Assembly: GCA_021396245.1 (NCBI GenBank)
Contig: WNYE01000011.1
Location: 310,001-374,000 of the forward strand
DNA: 64,000 bases
Direction: 5' to 3'
DNA from: Sporothrix humicola
Lineage: Eukaryota > Ascomycota > Sordariomycetes > Ophiostomatales > Ophiostomataceae
Shown here piece by piece: positions 30,801 to 39,309 of the stretch. Within the stretch, counting starts at the first letter, position 1. Each line of letters starts with the position of its first letter. The notes under the pieces are model-generated. The model worked only from the letters and a program-made list of their open reading frames with translations. It was not told where the DNA came from and did no database searches. The position numbers and the translations under genes are program-made.

Positions 30801-31550
30801 ACGCTTCGTCCCGTGGAAGACAGCGAGGTCGGCAGCGAACAGAGCAGCCGTTGTCGACGGCGGGCCGCTGAGTGTGATGACCGACGACGAGACGGACGAC
30901 GCCGACGAAATGTACACTTGCCGGTCGGCAGAGAGCACATTCTTGCTGTTGAACTCGGCGAGTGCCTTGTTGACAGCAGCCCGGTCGGCCACGACATTGG
31001 TCACAAGCGTGGCCCAGGCTGTGGTTGAGACCGAGGCAGAGTCATCAAGGCGCGCCGTCCGCTTGACACCCTCGTAGCCGACGTGGAAGGCGAGCACGAC
31101 GACCTCGTCGGCAATGGCCAGCAGGTCGGCGAGGTTGGGGGAGGCGGCGACGGCGACGGCCGCCAAAAGGCCGGTGCACGTCCCGAGGACAGAGGTGCTC
31201 GTCAGAGCACCCTTTTGAGTCTGAGCGCCGGCCTTTTCCAGGTCGACAATGACGTGCCCGAGCTGGGCAATGCAGAGCAGCGCGGCCGAAAATGCGGGGC
31301 TAATCTTGGAGAGGGTGCCGTCACTGGCACTCTCCGTGGCTGACCACCGTGCCAGCTCCAGAGGCGACTCAAACGACGAGGGGCACTGGCGGCGGTCGGC
31401 GGCCGGCAGGCGGGCAATGGCTGCTCTCAGTCTGTCGGTCGACGCCCGAAAGAAGTGGCGCAGACCGGTGCAGTACAGGCTGTGGGCGTTGAGCAGCTCA
31501 ATCGAGGGCAGGACCTCGCCGGTCTGGTCGCCAAAGAGGAGGGCAGACAT
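24855..31550 (-). CDS. non-reducing polyketide synthase (SAT-KS-AT-PT-ACP-ACP-TE)
   Basis: An intronless 2231-residue iterative type I enzyme. In order: starter-unit acyltransferase with GTCTG (Cys near residue 124); ketosynthase from ~398 with DTACSSS (Cys near 568), ELHGTGTQAGD (His near 705) and NLGHGEA (His near 740); malonyl acyltransferase with FTGQGSQYAG and GHSLGEYAAL (Ser near 1032); product-template domain with GHLVNGAGLCP (His near 1375) and YWIDGLAHL (Asp near 1571); two acyl carrier proteins, both LGVDSL (Ser near 1742 and 1886); and a thioesterase/Claisen cyclase with GGWSIGG (Ser near 2043) and GDHF (His near 2205). All catalytic residues I looked for are present. No reducing or methyltransferase domains occur, so the product should be an unreduced aromatic polyketide. 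Tandem ACPs plus TE occur in naphthalene, naphthopyrone and orsellinate synthases. I start at MSALLFG, where the SAT domain begins; 30 more codons are open upstream. Confidence 0.93.
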   Translation of the reverse strand: MSALLFGDQTGEVLPSIELLNAHSLYCTGLRHFFRASTDRLRAAIARLPAADRRQCPSSFESPLELARWSATESASDGTLSKISPAFSAALLCIAQLGHVIVDLEKAGAQTQKGALTSTSVLGTCTGLLAAVAVAASPNLADLLAIADEVVVLAFHVGYEGVKRTARLDDSASVSTTAWATLVTNVVADRAAVNKALAEFNSKNVLSADRQVYISSASSVSSSVITLSGPPSTTAALFAADLAVFHGTKRIPLPIAAAFHAAHLPPVSLDTIMSRAFHKDATSAFLARTLRSDVTLLAASAERRQYTGETMTDVLADIVHDIFQAPIDLGVAMTSLAEIASKANQKIHLVSFGPINSTKAIARHLTANGIAVETHADPSSALPSASTTGSPTPPPPGDNAIAIVGMASRLPGSETLEEFWSVLEQGRDLHEPIRPDRFDVNTHCDPTGQRRNTTLTPYGVFIDRPGFFDTRLFSMSPREAAQTDPGQRLLLLTTYEALEMAGYAPGRTPSSAARRIGSFVGQTGDDYREVNAGQDVDTYFITGGIRAFGPGRLNYHFGWEGPSYSVDTACSSSAASIQLACTSLLARDCDTAVAGGANLLTTSDFFAGLSRGSFLSKTGGCKTFDAEADGYVRADGVAVIVLKRLSDALADNDNILGVIRSAVTNHSAEAISITHPHAATQERLFQSALDRAGLQPNDIDYAELHGTGTQAGDATESKSVTNVLARNRGPSQPLFVGTVKPNLGHGEAASGVTSLIKVLMMMRHNAIPPHVGIKGRMNPKLAHLKDMNTHIAFQTTPFVPRPGGDGKRRVLINNFDAAGGNTSIVMEDAPLRLESSEGVSVKDPRPHHIIAVSGRTATALAGNTQRLLKYLRSDAGSNVRLEDLAYTTTARRMHHGLRQTHVVSSLNGLISSLESAVASPPTAKAPSKSSSAPSAIFCFTGQGSQYAGMASELFATQPTFHETLVDCDRIASGHGFACFLPMIAGKDASAIQKAMDAASPIQVQLAIVSIELALAALWKSLGVTPAAVIGHSLGEYAALCTAGVLSLSDCLCLVGHRARLMLANCQPGTQAMLAMACGVAEAESLLGSNTSSFRNCEIACANGPSATVVSGPAVEVAQLQKVASVKTTLLDVQFAFHSAQMDAVVDEYALFTAKAHFSSPSIPVASTLLGKLLPVGSDPIDSTYLVRQMRERVRYEDALHALLADASIKASQAVWIETGPSPICVGLARSTLASVDAAKSSVLLPSLKRGESDWKTFSQAVARTYEAGIDIDWQEYHAAYESSLRLLELPTYAFDLKNYWIQYRGDWALRKGDSAEMPTTTPKEAPKAVAAPSYPEFTATTGIHRIVTQSISDSGITVTFATDAIEPKLNKALRGHLVNGAGLCPSSVMGDMALTAANYIRRLSQANTNSGSAISLDLCMDVHTMGIHKPLLIQPGETKQIIRTAATWDAAASTVSVTFSSQEGPGGAETEHAHCQVSFGDGTAWQSVWKRNSYLVRSRMDQLVEASGRGQAHKLLRPMVYKLFAAFVDYAPRYQGLEEVYMDSHELEAAAKVQFLTNEADDGVFTCSPYWIDGLAHLSGFILNGADTTPADSVFISHGWGSFKVVGQLSANKSYRSYVRMQEEAGSRGVLSGDVYFFDGNDVVAMCEDLKFQRVKRSILPYLLPSGDNTPVAAPPVIKTAPAAPTTKGTASRGPVAKASKKAAPAPSTTSIFPQILSVIASEVGIEVSELTEDAWFADLGVDSLLAISITAKLSALLGRQLPATLFTEYLGVSQLRSYFAEDESSSGPTVSVSPPTSASDSDASWAIPPPSDHDSDSDDEDSGASSSESPSQVDTPVSSMGQTPNPGAANGHSTELFRKIIAVEVGVDPSEIEDDTPLADLGVDSLLSLSILGTIKAQTGRVLPSSFLLEHPTLNDIQNVLGGQSHTSPQELAQAVAKAASLCVPEKSEKSSPASTYAAEAILLQGTPASKTPVLFLLPDGSGSASSYVGLPPMGLKGAIYGLNSPFLSCPKDFTVSLQDVASAYINEIRRVQPRGPYHLGGWSIGGSYAFEVASQLATRHGEKVASLVLIDAPCPKSLPPLSAETIDLLGEIGAFDGLKGRSNKNKMRDGVRDHFAGSVNSLKQYTPAPIPRWAVPQSVTVLWARDGVWETVGEVVQNQYQGPRGNKVRANAAHDWIMDPRKDKGPNGWEDLLPGASIACKVVPGDHFTIMRRPGITDLGRQIGCSVSE

Positions 31551-31784
31551 TGTGGTGGGGAGGGGGAGTGTTGAGGCGGAAAAGAGAGAAAAAGAGAAGA
31601 GAAAAGAGGTGATGGGTAGTGGATGTATTGAAAACGTCAATGATCGACGTCAAGTCATGGATGTTGGGGACTTGTTGGTGTCTTTGCTGTCTGTTTGGGT
31701 GCAAAGGTGTGATGAGACAAGAAGAATGATCGAGTGATGGTTCTTTAGAGGAGATGGCTTTTGAGAAGACGATGGTGGTTGGGG

Positions 31785-31792
31785 ATATATAT
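31785..31792 (-). promoter_or_regulatory. TATA box, polyketide synthase
   Basis: ATATATAT lies about 240 bases upstream of the ATG at 31550 on the coding strand, in an otherwise mixed sequence. Confidence 0.4.
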
Positions 31793-34393
31793 GGATATCA
31801 AGTTGGATGGTAGGATGATGACGAGCTCGTTGGGCTGCATGGAGATGTTTGGTTGTGGTGAGAACCCCCACGGAACACGCCTGGTCGGGTCGAGGACAAG
31901 GATGGGGATGAGGTCAACGAAGGACGAATCAGGAAATCAAAGAGCGGTGATGTCTGTCACCATGAGTGGAAAGGGGAAGGTAAACAATCTGGCCAAGACG
32001 ACAAGGCAACTAAACGGCCGTCTACAGCCACATGTCGTATCATCTGCTGCCCGTCATCGGTGTCGGCCTGCCTGTTTTGGATTGGACGTGGACTGGGTGG
32101 TGTCTCGACCCTATGGGTGATGTTCGAAGGGGTGTCGATATGACCCGAATGGGTTTCTATGTTTTGGTATTTGGTATTCTGTGTCATACGGGATTTTTAA
32201 AAGACTGTTGTATGCTGTGGTTCGGAGTATTCTATTCTGTAAATGTGAGACAGGAACTAGTAGCCAAGGGGATGTAAACAGTAAATGGAAAAAGGAGAAC
32301 AGACGACAACCAGTGGAAGACGATATCCAGCCGAATGGAGTGATAAACACTGGCCAGCCTGAAGAACGCTACGGACGACCTCGGTCGAGCATGAAGAGCT
32401 GCTGCCTTCATCACCCCCTTTCTGGTAGAAACACGCTACTGACGGGGTAAGACGGGACCAGAGCCGAGCCGATGGCAAGTAAGGTTGGATGGACATGTGT
32501 ACGAGTGTCGGTGATAAGAGAAGTAAGAGGGAAGTAGAGTAAGGAGTAAGATAGCACGGTAGGGCTGTGGCTCAGATCTGCATGCAGATGCGGACACAAA
32601 GACAAACACAGTAAATTAACAGGTCGTCATCACGCTGTGTTCATGCCTGTGTTTTGGGTTCTGTTTGTGTTTTGATATGACGGACTCAACCGACGGTGAA
32701 GACGACTACGGTAAAGGTGAGAATGGCGGGCATCCAGACATGCAATGCAGACATAGCAGATGACAGGTCACAAAGTACAGAGTACAGACTACCGACTACA
32801 GTAAACAAAGCACAAAAAAGCCACATGCAACAGGCGACACGGCATCCGAGGAGATAAGAAATGACAAGAGTGTGCATTAAGGCTGCAGAATGCAATACAG
32901 ATTACCAATGGAGATATTCCCAAAGTAGGACAATCCAGATGTGGAAGGATACAAAGACAATGAAAAGACAATGGAGGTGCCAAAGGGGTGACCAAAAAGT
33001 GAAAAAGGCGGAACGACAAAAGGAGAATTGTTTCACAGGAAGAATTGGGACGGTGTTGCGACATGTGTGCACTTTGGACTGGAAGGCTGTGCTGTCAACG
33101 GCAGACGACTGGACAGAGGGCAGAGGACAGAACGCAATACGTGATACGCTGTACACTGTGGTGTAAGCAACCCTCCAAGTGCGCTCAAGAGGTGCACAGC
33201 GCGAGACAAGTCCACCAAAGGAGGACAAAAAAAAGAAAGCAATAAACTCTGTAAGACGCAGGTCTGCCCTACGGCTGCCGACTGCTTGGCTACTTGGCAC
33301 AAGCACAAAGATAATAAGCATAAGGCGGAAGGCGTTGTGCTTCAGTGTACTCTGTATTCGACGACGTTCAGGTTCAGTCAGGTTCAGGGGCTTAGCTTAC
33401 AGCGGGCAGGTTAGGGCCGGCCAGGCCGTCTCCACTTTGGCGGACCGGCCCTAAACTTCCCAATCGGGGAATTTTGACACTGTAAGTCGATGACAGACGA
33501 TGACACGAGACGAGACCCGACTTTAAAAACATCAACACCACGTTTTGACAACGACAGACAGGCAGAAAACAAAAGACCGACAGCAGATCCACAGGGCTGA
33601 GCTGCCGATGGCATGTGTTTCGATTCACAATAATAGGGTCCATTGTTTACAGTCTGCTGGAAGTAATACTAGTCAGAGTCGAAATCACTTTCCCCTTTGA
33701 GAAGGTACCACAAGCTTAGTGGTCTTTAGTACACCTCTCCAAGAGAGACGGACTCCCGACCACCAGGTCCTGCTTGGCATCTGTCCGACGCGGTCGCCGT
33801 CTGGAAATCGTCTAGAAGACTTGTGGAAGCATGGAAGCGTGGAAGCCTGTCCGGTTCGGCTTTCAGATGTCAGCTCCCAAAGTCGGGATTGCGACTGCCA
33901 TGCCGTCTGTGTTATCTGAAACTGCCCCTTTGGGAAATCCCATTGGGCCAGCATCGAGTTTCGTCACTTTTCTGTCTCTGTTTGTACTCCCGACCATCTC
34001 TTTCCCCTTTTGTCATTTGCACCCTTGACCGGCCAGTCAAATGGAGATATCTGCACATCTGACGTGCATGTTTTGCGTCAACTCTCGTTTCCCGTATCTC
34101 GGTTTGCTTTTTTATTACTTTTATTTACGACAACGTATTCCATCCCTTGTCAACACGTTTCGCAACGTGCCACTGCTTCAGGCACAGGAACAGGAACAGG
34201 CAGAGCCACAGGCACAGTTGCTCAAGTCATGCTTTCCATGTCCGTTTCCTTGTGATAATTGTGAATTCATGATCCATTTTTCTTCTCCTGTCGTATCCCC
34301 ACGGGCTATTCTTAGACATTGGCAATATCTTGGCTAAGCACGAGATACCATTATGTAAAGAGCAACCATGCAGACGTATACCAGTCCTCTGTT

Positions 34394-34400
34394 TATATAA
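34394..34400 (+). promoter_or_regulatory. TATA box, cytochrome P450
   Basis: TATATAA lies 225 bases upstream of the ATG at 34619. The spacing resembles that of the divergently transcribed polyketide synthase. Confidence 0.4.
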
Positions 34401-34618
34401 TGTGAATCCTGAAACCTCCATCTTGACGTCGACTGCTAGTCATATCATCATCGTCCACACTCATCATTCATCATCTACTATTCGCATCCGTCACTCACAC
34501 TATGATTCTATGAATTGACTTCATGATTCGTTGATTCACCCTATCCTGCCTTCCATTACCTCATGTTCTGTCATTTGTGCTACCATTTCCCCTCAGCATT
34601 TCACTGTTATCCTCCATC

Positions 34619-36193
34619 ATGAGCTCCACTCAGTCTTCTCTCCACCTCCCCCTTGCCGTCCTCGGTTTTTGTGTCCTTGGGGCCGCCTTCTGGCTCTTCC
34701 GCCGCGACCGCCGTCTCGCCCACATCCCGGGCCCCTTTTGGTGCCGCTGGACAGACTACCCGCGGCTGCGCTGGGCATGGTCAGACCGTATTCACGAGAC
34801 ACATATTGAGTTACACCGACAGTATGGCGACGTGGTCAGGCTCGGCCCCAATTGTGTGAGTGTTGGCACCCCCAAGGCCATCCAGGCCGTCTACGGCACG
34901 GGCGCCAACCTCCAGAAGAGCGACTTTTACAAGGTCCTGCAGCCGCTGGCGCACGGCCGGGTTGTCCAGGGGCTGTTCAACACCCAGGACGAGGCCTTGC
35001 ACCGTGCACTCAAACGACCGATTGCCGGCATCTACAGCATGACCAACCTCGTGTCGTTTGAGCCGTATGTGGATACCACCATTGCGGCTCTCTTGACCCA
35101 GCTCGAGGCCCGCCGCAACGAACGCATCGACTTGACCGCGTGGCTGCAGTTCTTTGCTTTCGACGTCATGGGCGAGATCACGTTTAGCCGGCGGTTCGGC
35201 TTCTTGGATACTGGGGCCGACGTCGACAGCATGGTCGCCGACATTTACAAGTTCTTTGCGTACGGGTCGGCGGTCGGCCAGATGCCGCTGCTGGACCGGC
35301 TGTGGGCCAAGAACCCGCTGGTCAACCGGTTCCTGCCGGCCAAGAACTCGAGTGTCGTTGCGTTTGCCAATGCGAGGGCAGCGGAGCGGACGAACGTCAC
35401 CAAGAAGAACGCCGACGACGTGGAAGGGTACAACAGCCGGGACTTTATGTCTCGGTTCCTGGAGACGCGCCGCAAGGACCCCTCGATTCCCGCCCAATTC
35501 TTGACAGCCTGGACCACGTCCAATGTCCAGGCCGGCAGCGACACGACGGCCATTCTGCTGAGAGCGATTGTTCACTTTTTGCTCACAAACCCGGACTCCT
35601 TGGCCAAGTTGAGGGCCGAGCTCAGTCTAGCCCGCTCTGAAGGAAGACTGGCCGCCAATGGCATCGTCTCCTGGAAGGAGAGCCGCGACCTGCCATACCT
35701 CGACGCCTGCATAAAGGAGGCCGGCCGTCTGCACTCGCCCGTTGGCTTAGCTATGGAGCGCGTCGTCACCTCCAAAGGCCTCGAAGTTTGCGGCACGTTT
35801 CTGCCCCCCGGCACCGTCGTCGGCCTCAACCCCTGGGTCGTCCACCGCGACCCGCGCATCTTTGGCGACGACGCCGACCGCTGGAACCCGGACCGCTGGC
35901 TGCGACCAAAGGACGAGACCCGTGCCGCCATGGAGCGGTCCCTGCTCACCTTTGGTGCCGGTCACCGTACTTGTTTGGGCAAGAACATTTCCTATCTCGA
36001 GATCTACAAGCTTATTCCTACCCTGTTCTACAAATATGATGTAAGTGACGCCCCTGGGTACGAACAAAATCAAATTAAAGCGATGCTAACGCTAACGCAG
36101 ATCACATTTGAAACGCCCGACGAGTGGAAGCTCGTCAACCACTGGCTCGTCTTCCAGCAGGGACTCAATGTCAGGATCAGTGTGAGAGAGTAG
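34619..36193 (+). CDS. cytochrome P450 monooxygenase (pisatin-demethylase-like)
   Basis: Two exons (34619-36040 and 36101-36193) give 504 residues. The 60-base intron is GTAAGT...CTAACGCAG and removing it joins KYD to ITFETPDEW, as expected for the family. An N-terminal membrane anchor (residues ~8-27) precedes the IPGPFW hinge. The I-helix has AGSDTT (near 305), the K-helix EAGR (near 367), the PERF-like region NPDRW, and the haem loop FGAGHRTCLGK (Cys near 451). Several stretches (HTHIELHRQYGDVVRLGP-like, LFNTQDEALHRALKRPIAGIYSM in pattern) resemble the pisatin-demethylase group. It acts in the ER, oxidising small hydrophobic substrates. Divergent transcription next to the polyketide synthase makes polyketide tailoring plausible; detoxification of a plant phenolic is the alternative. 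Confidence 0.88.
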   Translation: MSSTQSSLHLPLAVLGFCVLGAAFWLFRRDRRLAHIPGPFWCRWTDYPRLRWAWSDRIHETHIELHRQYGDVVRLGPNCVSVGTPKAIQAVYGTGANLQKSDFYKVLQPLAHGRVVQGLFNTQDEALHRALKRPIAGIYSMTNLVSFEPYVDTTIAALLTQLEARRNERIDLTAWLQFFAFDVMGEITFSRRFGFLDTGADVDSMVADIYKFFAYGSAVGQMPLLDRLWAKNPLVNRFLPAKNSSVVAFANARAAERTNVTKKNADDVEGYNSRDFMSRFLETRRKDPSIPAQFLTAWTTSNVQAGSDTTAILLRAIVHFLLTNPDSLAKLRAELSLARSEGRLAANGIVSWKESRDLPYLDACIKEAGRLHSPVGLAMERVVTSKGLEVCGTFLPPGTVVGLNPWVVHRDPRIFGDDADRWNPDRWLRPKDETRAAMERSLLTFGAGHRTCLGKNISYLEIYKLIPTLFYKYDVSDAPGYEQNQIKAMLTLTQITFETPDEWKLVNHWLVFQQGLNVRISVRE

Positions 36194-36330
36194 GTGGACT
36201 TGGACGGAAAGAGATTGTGGCAGTAAAACAGTAAATTGAATACATGGACTAGAAATAAAAGTTGTTTGCTTTCAGACCATACTCTCTTCCACTCGCCTCC
36301 ACTCGCCTTCGGCTCGTTTCGGCGTAGAGT

Positions 36331-37348
36331 CTACGTCGACGACACAACCAACTCCTGGCCCGCCTCGTCCACCTTGCACAGCTGCTTTTCCGTCGTGAAG
36401 CTGGATGTGGCCGCGCTGAAAGACGTCGTCTTGCCGTCCATGGTCTTGCCTTCGAGGAGAGAGAAGTGGACGGGGTCGAATGAAGCGAAATACTCGCCGG
36501 CGGCGGCGTGCGTCGGGACCAGGTCTTCGACGAGCCACGAGACGGACTTGCCGCACATGGAGCCTTGTGTGGGAATGTCTTTTTCAAAGAACTGGTCGGT
36601 GCGGTTGAGGTTGGACCAGTTGCTGAGCGAGCGTTAGCGAGCGAACAAAAAGAACGAGTGAGCGGAGCGAACGAGTTTTCTTTCCGGCATTCTCTCTGTG
36701 TCACTCTGTGTCTCTTGAACGAGCGAAGCGAGGATAAAAGACTTACACGTTGACAATCGAGTCGGTCACCATTGTGACCTGGACCTTGACCAGCTCGCCC
36801 GCCGCCACCGTCGCAAGGTTGACGCCGTAGTACCTCCCGCTAAACTTCAAGAACGGCATCTGCTGCTGCTCGCCGCCCGCGGTCACCGTCGCGTAGATGC
36901 CCGCTCGCATCGTCTCGGGGCACGAGAACCCGTCCAGGCCGGCAGAAACAGCAATTCTGGGAGTCACCGTGGGATCCTTGGTCCAGTTGAACGCCGGGCG
37001 GGCGCTGACTTTGGCGACGGAAAAGATGGCCGTGGCGCTAATGTACATGGGCGCGTCGGCAGCCGCCACGTACTGGACGGCGCCGCAGGTGGTCGTGTTT
37101 GCGTCGTTGGAGCTTGCTGGCGCCGCCGGCTTGGGCGAGGGCGACGCCGTCGGTGCGGGCGTCGGCGACACGTGCGGAACCGGAGTGGGCGTCACGTCCA
37201 GCACATTCAGCTCCTTCCAGTTGGCGACGATGTCTGGCGACAGTTCCGTGAGGTCGCCCTCCTCGAAAAAGTTGTAGGCGCGCGGTGCGGCCGCCACAAG
37301 GCTAGAGTGGACGGCCAGCGCGGCCAGCGAGACGAACAAGGACTTCAT
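36331..37348 (-). CDS. secreted eqolisin-like (peptidase family G1) protein, possibly inactive
   Basis: Two exons (37348-36747 and 36622-36331) join in frame to 297 residues. The 124-base intron has a GTAAGT donor and a GCTAAC...CTCAG end. A signal peptide (MKSLFVSLAALAVHSSLVAA) is followed by a Pro/Thr/Ser linker (about 60-85). The last ~170 residues follow the eqolisin pattern: AGELVKVQVTMV, NWSNLNRT, SMCGKSVSWLVEDL, FASFDPVHFSLLEG. The catalytic Glu of the family, in the W-I-V-E motif, is kept as WLVED. The catalytic Gln, normally in an ILQTG-like segment after a conserved Cys, seems replaced (SCPETMRAG). The protein may be a binding or regulatory relative. The family assignment rests on motif memory and is moderate. 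It lies tail-to-tail with the P450. Confidence 0.6.
36624..36734. repeat. GAGCGA/GCGAAGCGAG-rich short repeats inside the eqolisin-like gene intron
   Basis: Several copies of GAGCGA and AGCGAACGAG fill the intron. One copy, GCGAAGCGAGGA (36723-36734), recurs in inverted orientation at 39243-39254 downstream of the aminopeptidase gene. Confidence 0.6.
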
Positions 37349-39309
37349 GGCGAGGTGGTGATTGTGACGAGAAGTCCAAAAAGGGGCAACAGAAGGGGTG
37401 AGGGAATAGGAAGGAAACAAAATCAAACAAAAAAAAAAATTAAAGAGAACCAGAGTCAGAAACACAAAATCCAAAGGAAGGGGCCTAGGGTGGGTATAAT
37501 ACACGGACGGGGTAAATCAAAGGGGATGGAGATGGATGAAGATGGATGGAGATGGGAACAGAGCTACCCCACAAAAGGATACAAGATACAAGTGATACAC
37601 ACTGACAAACAGCCCTCTCGGCTTCAACAAGACGAGATAGATGAATTGGAACAAGGGCTGGCAGAAGGTCACAAGACGGCACTGGACCGGCAGAGCTGGT
37701 GAAAAGGGACCCCAGTTCTGTCAAAGAAGCAAACTCTAAAAACACTCAATGCACTCTATGTATGCTCTTTATCTGTCTTGGCCAGCACATCGCGGCTGAG
37801 ACCTTTACCCTGAGAGCGGATGAAGCTAATGGGGAAAGTATGGTCATTGTACTGTGAGTATGGACTTCATTCGTTTAGCGCTGTCAATGATCTATCTAAC
37901 TTTGTTGTTGTCAAAGTACATTCATTGAGTTTTGTTTACCTTTGAGTTTTTTCGTGTCCTTCATGTCCTTTGTGTTACTTCTGTCCGGCATCCATAAGTT
38001 GGTCCGGAACAGATTTAAGCATGGCGTGTCGGAGTATTTTTGAGTGTATCCCCTTTTGACTACAATCCCATCTCAGACATTACCTATATACCCATGCCGT
38101 TGCAGTATCTATCTCATCTAATTACTCTACCTGCCATCCACTACAGTCTTGGTCTAGATGCACCGTCGATCCTGGCATGTAGGTGCATGGATGTGACCTG
38201 TTTCGTTACGTTGGTTTGTCACTGATTCAGGGTCACTTTTTTAAAACTAAATTGCTGTTTGTTTATGAAAATCATTTTGTGACAATTTTCATTCGTTTTC
38301 TTTTATTTAAATGAATTTCGTTACAAATTCAAAACGATATTTTAAAAAAAAAGAAAAGAAAAAAAATTAGAACAACAACGGATTGAGTCAAAATAAAGAA
38401 ATAAAATAAAAATGAAAAACAAGAATGGAATCTTTGCATGGAATTAAGATGCAGGAAAATGAAACGAAAAAAAAACCCACAAAAAAACAGTCTAATATCG
38501 ACAAACGGTCGTGCCCTGGTCCTACATGTTATATATGAGACGGCGACAGCTTCATATTGCAAGTAGTTAGAATGGATGCGGGGAAGTACAACATAAGCGA
38601 GGCTCTTGTTTCTTTGATTTTAAAAGGTCAGAAACCGACGATGATAATCAATGGTAGTAGAAAGGTCACCTGTTGTCATGTCGGTCTCGGTATGAAGTGG
38701 CCCTTTTCTCACCCAGGGCTGGCAGTTGAAAACGCGGGGAAGGAAACAAACAAAACGAGGAAGCCACAACGGATAGACGGAGTTATGTGAGGTTGATATC
38801 GACGGGTATCGACAGGCAGATCGACTCGACTGCCGGCAGATTGTTTCCTGTTGTTTCTGTCGTTTCTGTCGTTGGTTGGTTCTGGCCTTCATCCTATTCT
38901 CCTTCTCCACCGGAGATTTTTCCTATCCCAGCGCGGCGACTTTACCCACCGGGAGATTTGAGATTTGAGTTGAGTTTAACTGGAGAATGGGTAAAGGCAA
39001 AAGAAGCTTAAAGGTAGCTCTTGCCATCCTACTCTCCAGCTGTTTACCCGGCGATAGGACGTTCTACAAAAACCACTTTAATAATCGTTCCAGAAGACCT
39101 CCAAACAACACGACCATGGACCAGCTTCTTCCGGGGTCGGCAGTCAAGACGCACTCATTGTGTACTTGTGACATAATCTTATGACATTCATTGTTTCATT
39201 GTAGGATGCTATCATGGTCCTATCTATGCTTCTGGCTTTGTGTCCTCGCTTCGCGCGACTTTGTGTCCTCACTTCGCTCGAAGACTCGCTTTGCTCGTCT
39301 TCTCGTCGT
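37349..39309. other. intergenic: promoter of the eqolisin-like gene, AT-rich block, aminopeptidase 3' flank
   Basis: A TATTATA box lies near 37495-37501 (minus strand), about 150 bases before the ATG at 37348. GATGGA-type repeats occur at 37523-37554. About 38,220-38,470 is very AT-rich with poly-A runs. 39,238-39,303 is a CGCTTCGC-rich stretch just after the aminopeptidase stop. No gene is supported. Confidence 0.5.

Larger units (their letters stand above)
31551..34618. other. 3-kb divergent intergenic region, polyketide synthase / P450
   Basis: No gene is supported. It must hold both promoters and possibly shared control sites for a Zn2Cys6 factor: a CGG-N3-CCG palindrome (CGGTCGCCG, 33791-33799) is one candidate. 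TATA-like boxes flank both ends. A short hexamer-like repeat of CAGGAA/CAGGCA units lies at 34179-34216, and a repeated TCAGGTTCAG at about 33368-33387. Confidence 0.5.

Noticed and set aside
34594..34618. Upstream in-frame ATG at 34577 for the P450
   Set aside because: The extra 14 residues precede the membrane anchor without adding function; the ATG at 34619 puts the anchor at the usual position.
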